Of a stretch of 34,282 bases of DNA, positions 1-6,350 are shown piece after piece. The position numbers were made by a program, and so were the translations under genes. The number at the start of each line of letters is the position of its first letter. Positions within the stretch are counted from its first letter, which is position 1. Source of the DNA: a virus; the IMG/VR virus record IMGVR_UViG_3300005436_000024, positions 1-34,282 of that record. The stretch is one strand, 5' to 3'. A model generated the notes under the pieces. That model saw nothing but the letters and a program-made list of their open reading frames with translations, ran no database searches and had not been told where the DNA came from.

Positions 1-50
1 CGAAACCGCACGCGCGCTCGAAGAACTCGAGCCAGCTCAGCCACCACTCG
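1..50. repeat. Terminal redundancy, left copy (circular contig overlap)
   Basis: These 50 bases are identical to 34233-34282. The DUF6745 reading frame continues through the overlap in phase, which is expected if the molecule is circular and the assembler repeated one word length. Unique length would be 34,232 bp. A genuine 50-bp terminal repeat is possible but less likely, because it would cut a conserved gene. Confidence 0.95.
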
Positions 51-367
51 TCGTAGTACCAGTAGCCAAAGTAAAAGACCCAGTCGAGGACCTGAGCGCT
101 GACCTGAGCGCGGACCTGAGCGCGGACCTGAGCGAGGACCTGATCGCTGACCTGAGCGCGGACCTGAGCGAGGACCTGAGCGCTGACCTGAGCGAGGTAT
201 GCAATACCAAGCACGCCCTCGAATGGACTGCGCAGCCAGATCTGAAAGCGTGGCTCCGCCAGACCTGCCGCCGCGTAGGCGGCCCGCGCGCCGCGCCAGG
301 CGCGGGCGCGATCCGAGGGTTCGGTTGACAGCCCGATCGCGAGCCACTCATCGCGCAGCATTGGCAT
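1..367 (-). CDS. DUF6745 protein, N-terminal part (gene continues at 34232-33664)
   Basis: First part of a gene that crosses the contig junction: 367 down to 1, then 34232 down to 33664, giving 311 residues. The ATG at 365-367 has AGGAGG five bases upstream. The frame is also open upstream, and a TTG at 413-415 would add LTPAQEAL. I recall such a segment as part of the DUF6745 N-terminus, so the true start may be 415, overlapping the previous stop. The segment reads RDEWLAIGLSTEPSDRARAW, then nine xAQV tetrapeptides encoded by a 12-bp tandem repeat, then a Trp/Tyr/Phe-rich stretch (FYFGYWYYDEWW). The family is widespread in actinobacteria and its function is unknown. The gene lies in the leftward operon directly after 405-938. 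Confidence 0.85.
   Translation of the reverse strand, partial: MPMLRDEWLAIGLSTEPSDRARAWRGARAAYAAAGLAEPRFQIWLRSPFEGVLGIAYLAQVSAQVLAQVRAQVSDQVLAQVRAQVRAQVSAQVLDWVFYFGYWYYDEWWLSWLEFFERACGF
89..196 (-). repeat. Nine-copy 12-bp tandem repeat inside DUF6745 gene
   Basis: Nine consecutive 12-base units of the form GACCTGAGCGNN on the plus strand, with variation mainly in the last two bases (one unit has GATC for GAGC). On the coding strand each unit encodes x-A-Q-V, with x = L, S or R. The copy number keeps the frame, so expansion or contraction would lengthen or shorten a helix without breaking the gene. All three minus-strand frames stay largely open here. Confidence 0.95.
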
Positions 368-404
368 CAGCGCCTCCTGCGCCGGCGTAAGGCGCTGGAT
401 TGGT

Positions 405-938
405 TTAGTCGGCAACGCGCCGCAGCTCTTCGGGGCTGTACTCCCGCTGCCTGACCACGCGGTAGACGCCTGGTTCGATGGTCTGCGTCGTGTGCTCGGC
501 GTGCTGTAGCTGCGGCGCGGACATGATCTTCGCGAACACGACCTCCGCCTTCTCGAACAGGTCGACCTTACCGCCAACGAGCTCGTGCACGTGGCCGGTC
601 ATCTCGCCCTCGGCCAGGATCACCCGCTTGGGGCGCAAACGCTTCGCTCCCTTGGGAACTTCGTCGACCGGAACGAGGAGCACATCGCCCTGCCTGTAGA
701 TCACCTCGGACCTCCTGGATGGGTGGCGACCGGCCACCGTCGGCGCACTTTGCGAGAGTACGAGCGGCCAGAACGGCCACGACAAACCGCCGGGCGGCAT
801 TTTCGCCCGCTGCCGTTCTGCCTCCGCTCGATCGACCGGGACCTCAGCGAGAGCTGCGTGGAAGCGGCGCCATGCGCGAGAGAGTGAACCCGGCCGCGCC
901 AGCCAGTATTCAACACCACGGTACCGGCGCGACGTCAC
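405..938 (-). CDS. Small beta-rich protein found with DUF6745 (two possible starts)
   Basis: The frame is open from 938 to 405 (177 residues). Residues from about 79 on form a compact domain beginning YRQGDVLLVPVDEVP and ending GVYRVVRQREY, with TGHVHELVGG in the middle. I recall this short protein type as a neighbour of DUF6745 in actinobacteria; its function is unknown. Two starts are well supported. The GTG at 938 has AGGAGG seven bases upstream and overlaps the previous stop (GTGA). The GTG at 704 has AGGAGG six bases upstream and gives a 99-residue protein matching the domain alone. The first 78 residues look like an unrelated Arg/Pro-rich leader. Either a fusion or two nested products is possible. 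It immediately precedes DUF6745, fitting a two-gene module. Confidence 0.75.
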   Translation of the reverse strand: MTSRRYRGVEYWLARPGSLSRAWRRFHAALAEVPVDRAEAERQRAKMPPGGLSWPFWPLVLSQSAPTVAGRHPSRRSEVIYRQGDVLLVPVDEVPKGAKRLRPKRVILAEGEMTGHVHELVGGKVDLFEKAEVVFAKIMSAPQLQHAEHTTQTIEPGVYRVVRQREYSPEELRRVAD

Positions 939-1480
939 AACCGCGCCTCCTGTTGCACCGCTGCCGCGCCGACCAGGTTGAAGACCGCCTCTCGCCAGCC
1001 CTCATACAAAGGCTTGCCTTCTCCGCAGCAGTCGTCAAACCACGAATCGATTGTTCGAGAGGCCATCCCGGATTGTCGGCATCGGTCGGCGACCCTGCCG
1101 CAGAGCGGACAGCTCCTCGAGTGCCGCGAGAACTCCAGCCAGGTCACCTGGACCAATCGCGCCTGGGCTCCGCTGAGCGCAGCAGCCATGCGCTTGGCAC
1201 GCTCTGCTTCTTCCGGAGTCAGCTCGCGCGTTAGGTCCGGTTCGGGAAGCGCGGGTGTGGAGGCGATGATGATCTGCAGTGTTCGTGCGAGGACCACGCC
1301 AGGCGCCGGCGCGAACTCTCGACCTTCCGCGGCGAGCTCGGCGATCGCTTTCAAGGCAGCCGGCTGTGCGATGTCCTTGAAGAGCTCGAATGCCGCCGCC
1401 ATGGTGGGGGGTTCCCAGGGTTGGTTCGGCCAGAGGGCCAGTTCTTTGCGCCCGACCTCGAGCCACTCGACGTGATTCAT
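935..1480 (-). CDS. Putative helicase loader-like replication protein
   Basis: 181 residues. The N-terminal half (LALWPNQPWEPPTMAAAFEL, then AIAELAAEGREFAPAPG) resembles the helical domain of phage helicase loaders of the G40P-inhibitor type (WPN...tyx...L...AL..ai..l...GReFaPt). The C-terminal half has cysteines spaced as CPLC, then single C, then CC, which could hold a metal. The gene starts by ATGA overlap with the replication initiator stop and ends by GTGA overlap with 405-938, so it is coupled to both. Initiator followed by loader is a common phage replication pair, but no DnaB-type helicase gene is visible, so it probably recruits a host helicase. The family call is tentative. Confidence 0.55.
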   Translation of the reverse strand: MNHVEWLEVGRKELALWPNQPWEPPTMAAAFELFKDIAQPAALKAIAELAAEGREFAPAPGVVLARTLQIIIASTPALPEPDLTRELTPEEAERAKRMAAALSGAQARLVQVTWLEFSRHSRSCPLCGRVADRCRQSGMASRTIDSWFDDCCGEGKPLYEGWREAVFNLVGAAAVQQEARL

Positions 1481-2343
1481 CTGCCCTCCGACCGCGCTGT
1501 CTGCTGAGCCTCGGCATAGATCCGATCCAACTGTGCTGCGCGACTGTTCGATCGCGGCAGAGGAGCGCCAGGAGGTCTGCGCGCGAGCTCGAGGAACTTC
1601 TCAACAGTGCCGCCGTCCCGCAAGAGGTTCTTGATGTCGTCATTGAGCGCGATGTGGCGTTCGCTCCAAGGATCGTTGGCGGCACCGATAGTCTCCGCCT
1701 CTACGAGGTCTTCGATCGACCAGCCTTCACGTAGTCGGGCCTCGATCTTTGCCCGACGCTGACGAGTCAGCTTCGCTGTGGGATGCCACATGAGACGCCA
1801 GGGTTCGAAGACCTGCTCCGCGGGACTGAGAGAAACAGGAGGAACAAGCACAAGAGCGTCGGCTTCGCCGACGGGGGACCCTTTAGGGGGAACGGGATCC
1901 GATCCGATCCGATCCGATCCGATCCGGTCTGCGCGCGCGCGCGAGGAACGCGAGAACTCCCGAACATGCGCGAGGCTCTCGCGAGATTTTGGTGGTGCGG
2001 GAATACGGGAACGGGAGGGGTGGTCTACTTTTTGGTGGCGCGCCCAGCCAAGCAGGGCGATGCATTGCTGGGAGGTCCCTGGGTAGGTGCCGTCGACGTG
2101 CCCGTCCCATCGGGTGAGCATCCCTTGCTCCTCCATGACACGTAGCTGGCGGTCGACGGCAGCATGGGTGGTGGATCGATCACAGAAATCGCGTGTCATG
2201 CGGGCTGTGTCGTAGCGCAGGCGCCCGGCGTCATCGGCCTGCGTGATGAGACCGATGAAGACCGCTCGACCGACGTTGGAAAGGCGTCTGAAATCGGGGG
2301 AAGTCCAGATCTCCGGCTTGATGGTGCGGATGCGAGGAGCCAT
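1477..2343 (-). CDS. Phage replication initiator / replisome organizer
   Basis: The ATG at 2341-2343 is chosen because the protein then begins APRIRTIKPEIW, the usual opening of this family; GAGG lies nine bases upstream. Length is 288 residues. Residues 1-95 form a winged-helix domain (RRLSNVGRAVFIGLITQADD, then GRLRYD). A low-complexity linker follows, made by a GATCC tandem repeat (DRIGSDRIGSD). The C-terminal domain (KLTRQRRAKIEARLREGWS, then DPWSERH) resembles the DnaD-like/primosomal C-terminal part of phage initiators. It should bind the phage origin and recruit the loader encoded next. As in lambda O, the linker-coding DNA is a natural place for the origin. Confidence 0.8.
   Translation of the reverse strand: MAPRIRTIKPEIWTSPDFRRLSNVGRAVFIGLITQADDAGRLRYDTARMTRDFCDRSTTHAAVDRQLRVMEEQGMLTRWDGHVDGTYPGTSQQCIALLGWARHQKVDHPSRSRIPAPPKSRESLAHVREFSRSSRARADRIGSDRIGSDPVPPKGSPVGEADALVLVPPVSLSPAEQVFEPWRLMWHPTAKLTRQRRAKIEARLREGWSIEDLVEAETIGAANDPWSERHIALNDDIKNLLRDGGTVEKFLELARRPPGAPLPRSNSRAAQLDRIYAEAQQTARSEGR
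1896..1925. repeat. Six tandem GATCC repeats in the initiator gene linker
   Basis: Six perfect copies of GATCC run from 1896 to 1925 inside the replication initiator gene, between its two domains. Because the unit is five bases, gain or loss of one copy would shift the frame; three units equal five codons. The location suits initiator-binding iterons of an origin embedded in the gene, but no AT-rich unwinding stretch is obvious beside it. Confidence 0.9.
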
Positions 2344-2422
2344 CAGCACGAACCTCGGAAAGCGGGGGAGATGCGGACGCCGGGGCCACAGTCCCCGACG
2401 CCCGCCAGCCCAACAACTGCGG

Positions 2423-2686
2423 TCAGCTCTCATCCTCCTGACCGTTCTTGCCTCCCGCGCCGAGCTTGAGGACGCCCTGGTTGCCGTCGCCCTTGACCAG
2501 CTGGATGGTGAGGCGCGTCTCCTCCCTCTCGTGGTCGACCGTGACCTGATGGCGGCTGATCTTGAAGCCGTGAGGTGCCGCCAGCTCGGCCATGTCCTGG
2601 ACCAGGACCCGTTCGGCGATCGCCCGCTTAGCCGCCATCGCCGCCGTCGCCTCCGCCTTCGTCGGTTCCACCACCGTCACCGTCAT
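2423..2686 (-). CDS. Hypothetical protein in the replication operon
   Basis: 87 residues starting at ATG 2684-2686 with no strong ribosome site. The N-terminal half is Ala/Glu/Lys-rich and helical (TKAEATAAMAAKRAIAERVL). The second half alternates hydrophobic and polar residues in a beta-like way (HQVTVDHEREETRLTIQLV), and the tail is Gly/Lys/Glu-rich. No family recognised. It lies between the Rmf-like gene and the initiator, followed by a 79-bp gap (2344-2422) that holds only a short GC hairpin. Confidence 0.6.
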   Translation of the reverse strand: MTVTVVEPTKAEATAAMAAKRAIAERVLVQDMAELAAPHGFKISRHQVTVDHEREETRLTIQLVKGDGNQGVLKLGAGGKNGQEDES

Positions 2687-2731
2687 CCGGCTTGGGGTCT
2701 GGATCCGGCGTCTCGGTCTCGCTTCTCGGCT

Positions 2732-2989
2732 TCACGCACGCGCTCCTTCTTCAGCGACGGGAGCTGCCGTCTCAGCCGGATGGCGTTTCCGGTCCGCCTC
2801 TCGCCATCCCACGGCCCAGGCGAGGGAGTAAGCCTCTGACCAGCTGCCGCGCCTCGCCTTCTTGGTGACGTGCACCTGGCGGTAAGGGTTGTCGTCCAGC
2901 GTCAGCCCGGCATCCCGCGCATAGCCACCACGGAAGAAGGCGCGCCGCAGCGCAGCGCTGGGGTGGCTCCGATACTCCCGCGGCGTCAC
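2732..2989 (-). CDS. Rmf/CrpP-like small protein
   Basis: 85 residues; the start overlaps the RecT stop as ATGA. The core GGYARDAGLTLDDNPYR followed by SLAWAVGWREADRKR matches the G..A...G...NPY...W..GWr.A layout of ribosome modulation factor and the related CrpP-type small proteins. In bacteria Rmf dimerises ribosomes in stationary phase. In phages such small proteins occur among early genes and their role is uncertain. The match rests on a short motif. Confidence 0.45.
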   Translation of the reverse strand: MTPREYRSHPSAALRRAFFRGGYARDAGLTLDDNPYRQVHVTKKARRGSWSEAYSLAWAVGWREADRKRHPAETAAPVAEEGARA

Positions 2990-3939
2990 CGCCGGAATGC
3001 AGCCCCTGGATCACTCGACAACGTCGTCGGCGATGCCGGCGCCGGCGCCGTAGAGGGCGGTTGGTCGGACGCCTCGGCGGCCTGGCCTTCCGCCGGGCCA
3101 GTTGCCTCCACCGTCTTGGCGTCTCCGCCCTCTACGGCTGCCGGCGCCTTCTTTGCATCGCCGTTGCGGGCGACACCGAAGTCGCTGAGATCGAGGACCT
3201 CACCTGGTGCGAGTCCGAGCTCACGTTCTTCATCGGCGGCGATCGCCTCTGCGGCCTCCGTCGTCAGAGGCAGGAAGGCGCTCATGCGCCGGATCACCGT
3301 CTTGGCCCCCATCGGCTCGTAATCGCTGACCCATGGCCCGTCGTCCTTGGCGCGTGAGCGCGCCCGATAGCGATCGACATCAGCTTTGCTCATGACGAGC
3401 AGTTGGTGGCCCCCGTTGGTGAAGCGAGCGACGCCGTAGAAGGCGACGATGCTGCCGCGGTCGAGCATGGCCGGCCGATGCACGAGGCGGTCCTCGATGC
3501 CGTACTGCCACTCGAAGACGTCGTTGGAGAACACAGCTCGCGCGCTGATGTCCGAGATCTCACCTGAACGCCGAGCCAGGACGATCATGCCCTTGTAGCC
3601 GAGGATGGGCGTGATCTCGCTCACGTTTTTCTTCGTGTTTTTGAAGGGCACCAGGTAGAAATGGCCGAGCGGGCCGCCGACCTCGAGGCCGAGATGCGCG
3701 GAGAGCAATAGCGCGCCGACGAAGGACTCGCGCGTGCAGTCAAGCAGCTTGGGATTGCGCCGGATCTCGTTGAGCGCGACGACGAGCAGACGATCCGCCG
3801 TCAGTCCGCCGGCCGGCAGTGCCGCCTGCAGCTGCGACTTGATCCTCTCGTCCTGGAAGATCGAGAGCACTGTCGATGCTGGCTTGGCCAACGACTGCGT
3901 CTGCTTGGCCTGGTCGATCCTGTCCTTGAGCTTGCTCAC
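2986..3939 (-). CDS. recT: RecT-family single-strand annealing protein
   Basis: The GTG at 3937-3939 is chosen because it overlaps the YqaJ stop (GTGA) and has AAGGAGGA about nine bases upstream; length 317 residues. The core carries RecT features: LNEIRRNPKLLDCTRESFVG, ALLLSAHLGLEVGGPLGHFY, then ITPILGYKGMIVLARRSGEI, and later VIRRMSAFLPLTTEA. It should anneal complementary strands exposed by the partner exonuclease encoded just upstream, giving phage homologous recombination in the cytoplasm. The last 65 residues are Ala/Pro/Glu-rich and probably disordered. The stop overlaps the start of the Rmf-like gene. Confidence 0.92.
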   Translation of the reverse strand: MSKLKDRIDQAKQTQSLAKPASTVLSIFQDERIKSQLQAALPAGGLTADRLLVVALNEIRRNPKLLDCTRESFVGALLLSAHLGLEVGGPLGHFYLVPFKNTKKNVSEITPILGYKGMIVLARRSGEISDISARAVFSNDVFEWQYGIEDRLVHRPAMLDRGSIVAFYGVARFTNGGHQLLVMSKADVDRYRARSRAKDDGPWVSDYEPMGAKTVIRRMSAFLPLTTEAAEAIAADEERELGLAPGEVLDLSDFGVARNGDAKKAPAAVEGGDAKTVEATGPAEGQAAEASDQPPSTAPAPASPTTLSSDPGAAFRR

Positions 3940-4904
3940 GTCGATGTCTCCTCCTTCCCGCCCACAACCGAGAACCGGCGATAACTCGACTTGACCGTTA
4001 GCTGCGCAGCGAGCAGCGGATGCTGGTTGCGAAATGTCTCGAGGTCGATCGTCGATCTCTCGAACCGCTTCCAGGTCACCCGCGGCCGGCCATCGCGTAG
4101 ACCAATCTCGGCGTCGCCGAGCAGCGCCATTAAGGCCTGCTCTGCTTCTGCGCAGGATTTTTCGGCAGCCTTCATGACGTCCTTCGCCTCTGCTCGCTGC
4201 GCGATGAGGGTCTCGGCCTCGCTCGGCAGGATCACGGTCTCTCCTCCGCCGCCGGCGAAGGCCCGACGCAGGTCCTCCGTCGTCGCCTCGTAGCCGTCGC
4301 TCGATGGAGGGACGTCGGCGAGCACGTGCTTGGTCCAGAAGGCGTCCTCGAGCTCGAGCAGGGAATCGATCAGCTCCTCGTCGCGCTCCAGCTCCCGGAT
4401 CTCCATGCGCTGGCCGCCGAAGAGGACCGCGAGCCACGCATGCTGCAGACCGGTGACAGCGAGCTGATGCTGGACCTGCAGCTGGAAATGGTCAGGGACC
4501 TGTTCAGCCCAATCCTTGCTCTTGAATCCGGCGACTGTCTTGATTTCGAGCGCCCCGAGCGCCGGGTAGGAGGGCCAGGGTTCCCCGGATTCGCACACGA
4601 ACCCGTCGATGGTTGACCGCATCCACTTGTGTTCCGGATGCTCGACGAGCTCGCCTCGGCCGGTGACGTGCAGGCCGGTTCGCTTCTCGAACTCTTCGGC
4701 GATCGCCGGCTCGAGGAGATTGCCCCAGCGTCGGTACTCGGCGTCGTCATCGTCGAGAGGTAGGCGATGGGTCTTGTCCAGCCAGATGCTCATCGCGCCC
4801 TTGAACGGATCCAGACCGGCGATTGCGGCCGCGTCTGAGGCGCCGATGCCGCCGCGGCGCCATTCGAGCCAGGCGCGACGATCAGTCAGGGACGGCGCAA
4901 TCAC
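3936..4904 (-). CDS. YqaJ-family exonuclease (RecT partner)
   Basis: 322 residues from GTG 4902-4904, chosen because it overlaps the previous stop (GTGA) and places RRGGIGASDAAAIAGLDPF near the N-terminus as usual. Catalytic elements of the YqaJ/lambda-exonuclease fold are visible: WGNLLEP (Glu about 65), STIDG (Asp about 100), LEIKT (Glu about 120, Lys about 122) and a QLQVQHQL helix. A coiled-coil segment follows (about 225-260). It would degrade the 5' strand at double-strand ends to make substrate for RecT. Tandem YqaJ-RecT genes are a standard phage recombination module. Confidence 0.92.
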   Translation of the reverse strand: MIAPSLTDRRAWLEWRRGGIGASDAAAIAGLDPFKGAMSIWLDKTHRLPLDDDDAEYRRWGNLLEPAIAEEFEKRTGLHVTGRGELVEHPEHKWMRSTIDGFVCESGEPWPSYPALGALEIKTVAGFKSKDWAEQVPDHFQLQVQHQLAVTGLQHAWLAVLFGGQRMEIRELERDEELIDSLLELEDAFWTKHVLADVPPSSDGYEATTEDLRRAFAGGGGETVILPSEAETLIAQRAEAKDVMKAAEKSCAEAEQALMALLGDAEIGLRDGRPRVTWKRFERSTIDLETFRNQHPLLAAQLTVKSSYRRFSVVGGKEETST

Positions 4905-5107
4905 CAGACGAGCCCCGAGCGAGCCCTGATGCAATCGGAGTGCTGGCACAGGCCGGTGCCCTGCAGGACCTCGAAGCCGCGCAGCACGCGATGACAGAAC
5001 CGACACCGGTGCCGCGGCAGAGTCGATGAATATCGACGTCGTGGGCGAGTGGGAGCTGTGGTGCCCGCCACTTTTGTGTCCACAGCCCCCGCTCGCTCAG
5101 CGGACAT
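4901..5107 (-). CDS. Small zinc-ribbon-like protein
   Basis: 68 residues from ATG 5105-5107, overlapping the previous gene by 11 bases; its stop overlaps the YqaJ start (GTGA). The C-terminal half has CRFCHRVLRGFEV followed by GLCQHSDC, a CxxC...CxxxxC arrangement likely to bind zinc. The N-terminal 30 residues are Arg/Thr/Ala-rich. No specific family recognised. Such small zinc proteins are common beside recombination genes of actinophages. Confidence 0.6.
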   Translation of the reverse strand: MSAERAGAVDTKVAGTTAPTRPRRRYSSTLPRHRCRFCHRVLRGFEVLQGTGLCQHSDCIRARSGLVW

Positions 5108-5366
5108 GGCTCGGCCTGCCCGCGCGAAACTTTGCCGCCTCCGGACAGTTCGCGAAATGGCTTCGGTAGCGGTCGCTGGATTCCCGACCAGGACGGAAGT
5201 CGCGACCGACGAGTCGATAAGTGCCGGCCTCGAGGTCGATCGCGATGTTGCCATCCGGTCTCGGCGTGGCCTCGATGGGCGCGTGCCGATTCGTGGTCAC
5301 GTGGCGCAGGTCGAAGACCATGACGCCACAGGCACGACAGGGTCGGGCACTGATGAGGACGGTCAT
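5097..5366 (-). CDS. Small zinc-binding phage protein
   Basis: 89 residues starting right after the previous stop (TAGATG). It opens ISARPCRACGVMVFDLRHV, with HAPIEATPRPDGNIAIDLEA in the middle and SHFANCPEAAKFR near the end. The CxxC pair together with the later H...C would make one zinc site. This layout is familiar from many actinobacterial phage proteins of unknown role, often placed among early replication and recombination genes. Confidence 0.7.
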   Translation of the reverse strand: MTVLISARPCRACGVMVFDLRHVTTNRHAPIEATPRPDGNIAIDLEAGTYRLVGRDFRPGRESSDRYRSHFANCPEAAKFRAGRPSHVR

Positions 5367-5654
5367 CTAAGCCCGGCGCTCGAGCAGTTGCTCGGTTGTC
5401 AGGCTGTCGAGGTAATCGTCCGTCTCGAGGCCCGGCAAGCAGCTGCTGCAGAGGTCGCCGAGGCCTTCTGGATCCTCGACCCACCAGCAGCCGCCTTGAC
5501 AAGCCTGCTCCTCAGTGCATCCGCACACGCGACAGGTTGCGACGTCGATGTCGAGCGAGGAAGTCGAGGCCGCCGACCCGGATAGTCCGAGCCCACTGTT
5601 GATTTGCGGAAGCGGCCCGGCTTCCAACGCGAGGGAGGAATGGGTCTTCTCCAT
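5367..5654 (-). CDS. Small cysteine-rich (zinc) protein
   Basis: 95 residues from ATG 5652-5654, chosen because it overlaps the upstream stop (TGATG) and has AAGGA/GAGG just upstream. A central CRVCGCTEEQACQGGCWWVE followed by LCSSC gives seven cysteines, enough for two metal sites. The C-terminus is acidic/Leu-rich. This cysteine pattern occurs in many phage and actinobacterial proteins without assigned function; DNA or protein binding is likely. Confidence 0.65.
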   Translation of the reverse strand: MEKTHSSLALEAGPLPQINSGLGLSGSAASTSSLDIDVATCRVCGCTEEQACQGGCWWVEDPEGLGDLCSSCLPGLETDDYLDSLTTEQLLERRA

Positions 5655-5893
5655 CAGTCCTCGTCCTTCTCCACCAGGTCGGTGGCGTGCTCGAGGACCG
5701 GCCACTTGGCAAGCTGGACCGAGATCTTCTCCAGGATCCGGTTCTGGACCGGCTCGCCGCGCTTGATCTTGGCCAAAGTGTCGAAGGAGATACCCGCCTT
5801 GCGCAGGGCAGCAGGGGGTTTGCCCCGCAACCGAAGCTTGTGAACCAGCTCGGCGTGGTTGATCCGAACGAGCCCGTCTGGAGACGCCGGCAT
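5654..5893 (-). CDS. XRE-like HTH regulator, first gene of the leftward operon
   Basis: 79 residues from ATG 5891-5893; the frame is open to 5965, so a 103-residue form is possible, and neither start has a clear ribosome site. The HTH is AALRKAGISFDTLAKIKRGE, followed by a helix (ILEKISVQLAKWPVLE), as in Cro/CI-type proteins. It is the first gene after the candidate leftward promoter. The 16-bp palindrome at 5944-5959 just upstream could be its operator. It is the only obvious candidate for an immunity or Cro-like regulator next to the integrase, though it is short for a full repressor. Confidence 0.7.
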   Translation of the reverse strand: MPASPDGLVRINHAELVHKLRLRGKPPAALRKAGISFDTLAKIKRGEPVQNRILEKISVQLAKWPVLEHATDLVEKDED

Positions 5894-5943
5894 GGCTGAG
5901 TCTTCGACTACGGCGGTGTTAACTGACACAGGATTAACGCTCC

Positions 5944-5959
5944 ACCGGCCTGGGCCGGT
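5944..5959. promoter_or_regulatory. Candidate operator palindrome
   Basis: Perfect inverted repeat ACCGGCC-TG-GGCCGGT, about 50 bases upstream of the ATG of the HTH regulator. Size and position fit a dimeric repressor site. If the longer 103-residue start is used, it would lie inside the coding region instead. Confidence 0.4.
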
Positions 5960-6105
5960 CATCACGCGTCAGCCGATTTCGCCGCTCGCTTGCCTCTGCC
6001 ATCCACGAATCTCCCTATGGCGTGATCCCAAACCAGGCGTCTTGACGATCGGCCTCGCCGGCGGTTCTGCGCCATCGCTTGATCTCTGCGACTGCGAGCC
6101 CAGCC

Positions 6106-6136
6106 AATGTAAGCAGCCTGTCTAACTTTTTGTCAA
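6106..6136 (-). promoter_or_regulatory. Candidate leftward early promoter
   Basis: On the minus strand there is a perfect TTGACA at 6131-6136. It is followed after 18-19 bases by TTACAT/TACATT (6106-6112), a weak -10. Transcription would begin near 6099 and enter the HTH gene and the whole leftward operon. The inverted repeat at 6124-6165 overlaps the -35, suggesting regulation. Confidence 0.5.
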
Positions 6137-6257
6137 GCAACTCTTGGTCGCCGAGGTCAAAAGTTCAGGACTCTGACGCGCTGGCATAGCGCACGTCAAA
6201 GACCAGGCGATCCGCCCGATCTCAGCCTGGAGTTTTTCACCCTGCCCGCTCAGCACG

Positions 6258-6304
6258 CCTGGTTTGGGACCAGGAGATCGCGAGTTCAAATCTCGCCCGC
6301 CCGA
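6258..6304 (+). other. attP: attP core: 3' part of a tRNA-Pro(TGG) gene
   Basis: The sequence folds as the anticodon arm to the 3' end of a tRNA. The anticodon stem is CCTGG/CCAGG (6258-6262 / 6270-6274) around loop TTTGGGA (anticodon TGG). Variable bases AGATC follow, then T-stem GCGAG/CTCGC (6280-6284 / 6292-6296) with loop TTCAAAT, then acceptor strand CCGCCCG and discriminator A. No matching 5' acceptor strand CGGGCGG occurs upstream, so it is not a functional tRNA. Integration at a host tRNA-Pro would rebuild the host gene from this piece. Identity with the host may start slightly earlier, near 6251. Confidence 0.88.
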
Positions 6305-6341
6305 TATCGACCGGATATCCAGGTCACTCCTATCGTTTGTT

Positions 6342-6350
6342 TGCTATAGT
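6342..6350 (+). promoter_or_regulatory. Extended -10 promoter of the integrase
   Basis: TGC-TATAGT (6342-6350) is an extended -10 element with no good -35. It would start transcription near 6357, about 35 bases before the integrase ATG. Confidence 0.5.

Noticed and set aside
89-196. Possible CRISPR array
   Set aside because: Units are contiguous 12-mers without spacers and lie inside a coding frame.
37-351. 104-residue minus-strand frame of LRSALRS repeats
   Set aside because: It is a shadow of the 12-bp array in another phase; the DUF6745 frame through the same bases has family motifs on both sides.
2344-2422. Hairpin CGGGG/CCCCG in the gap before the initiator
   Set aside because: A stem of five pairs is expected by chance in such GC-rich DNA and no T run follows.
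6258-6304. Functional tRNA gene
   Set aside because: Only the anticodon-to-3' portion is present; no D-arm or 5' acceptor strand pairs with CCGCCCG upstream.
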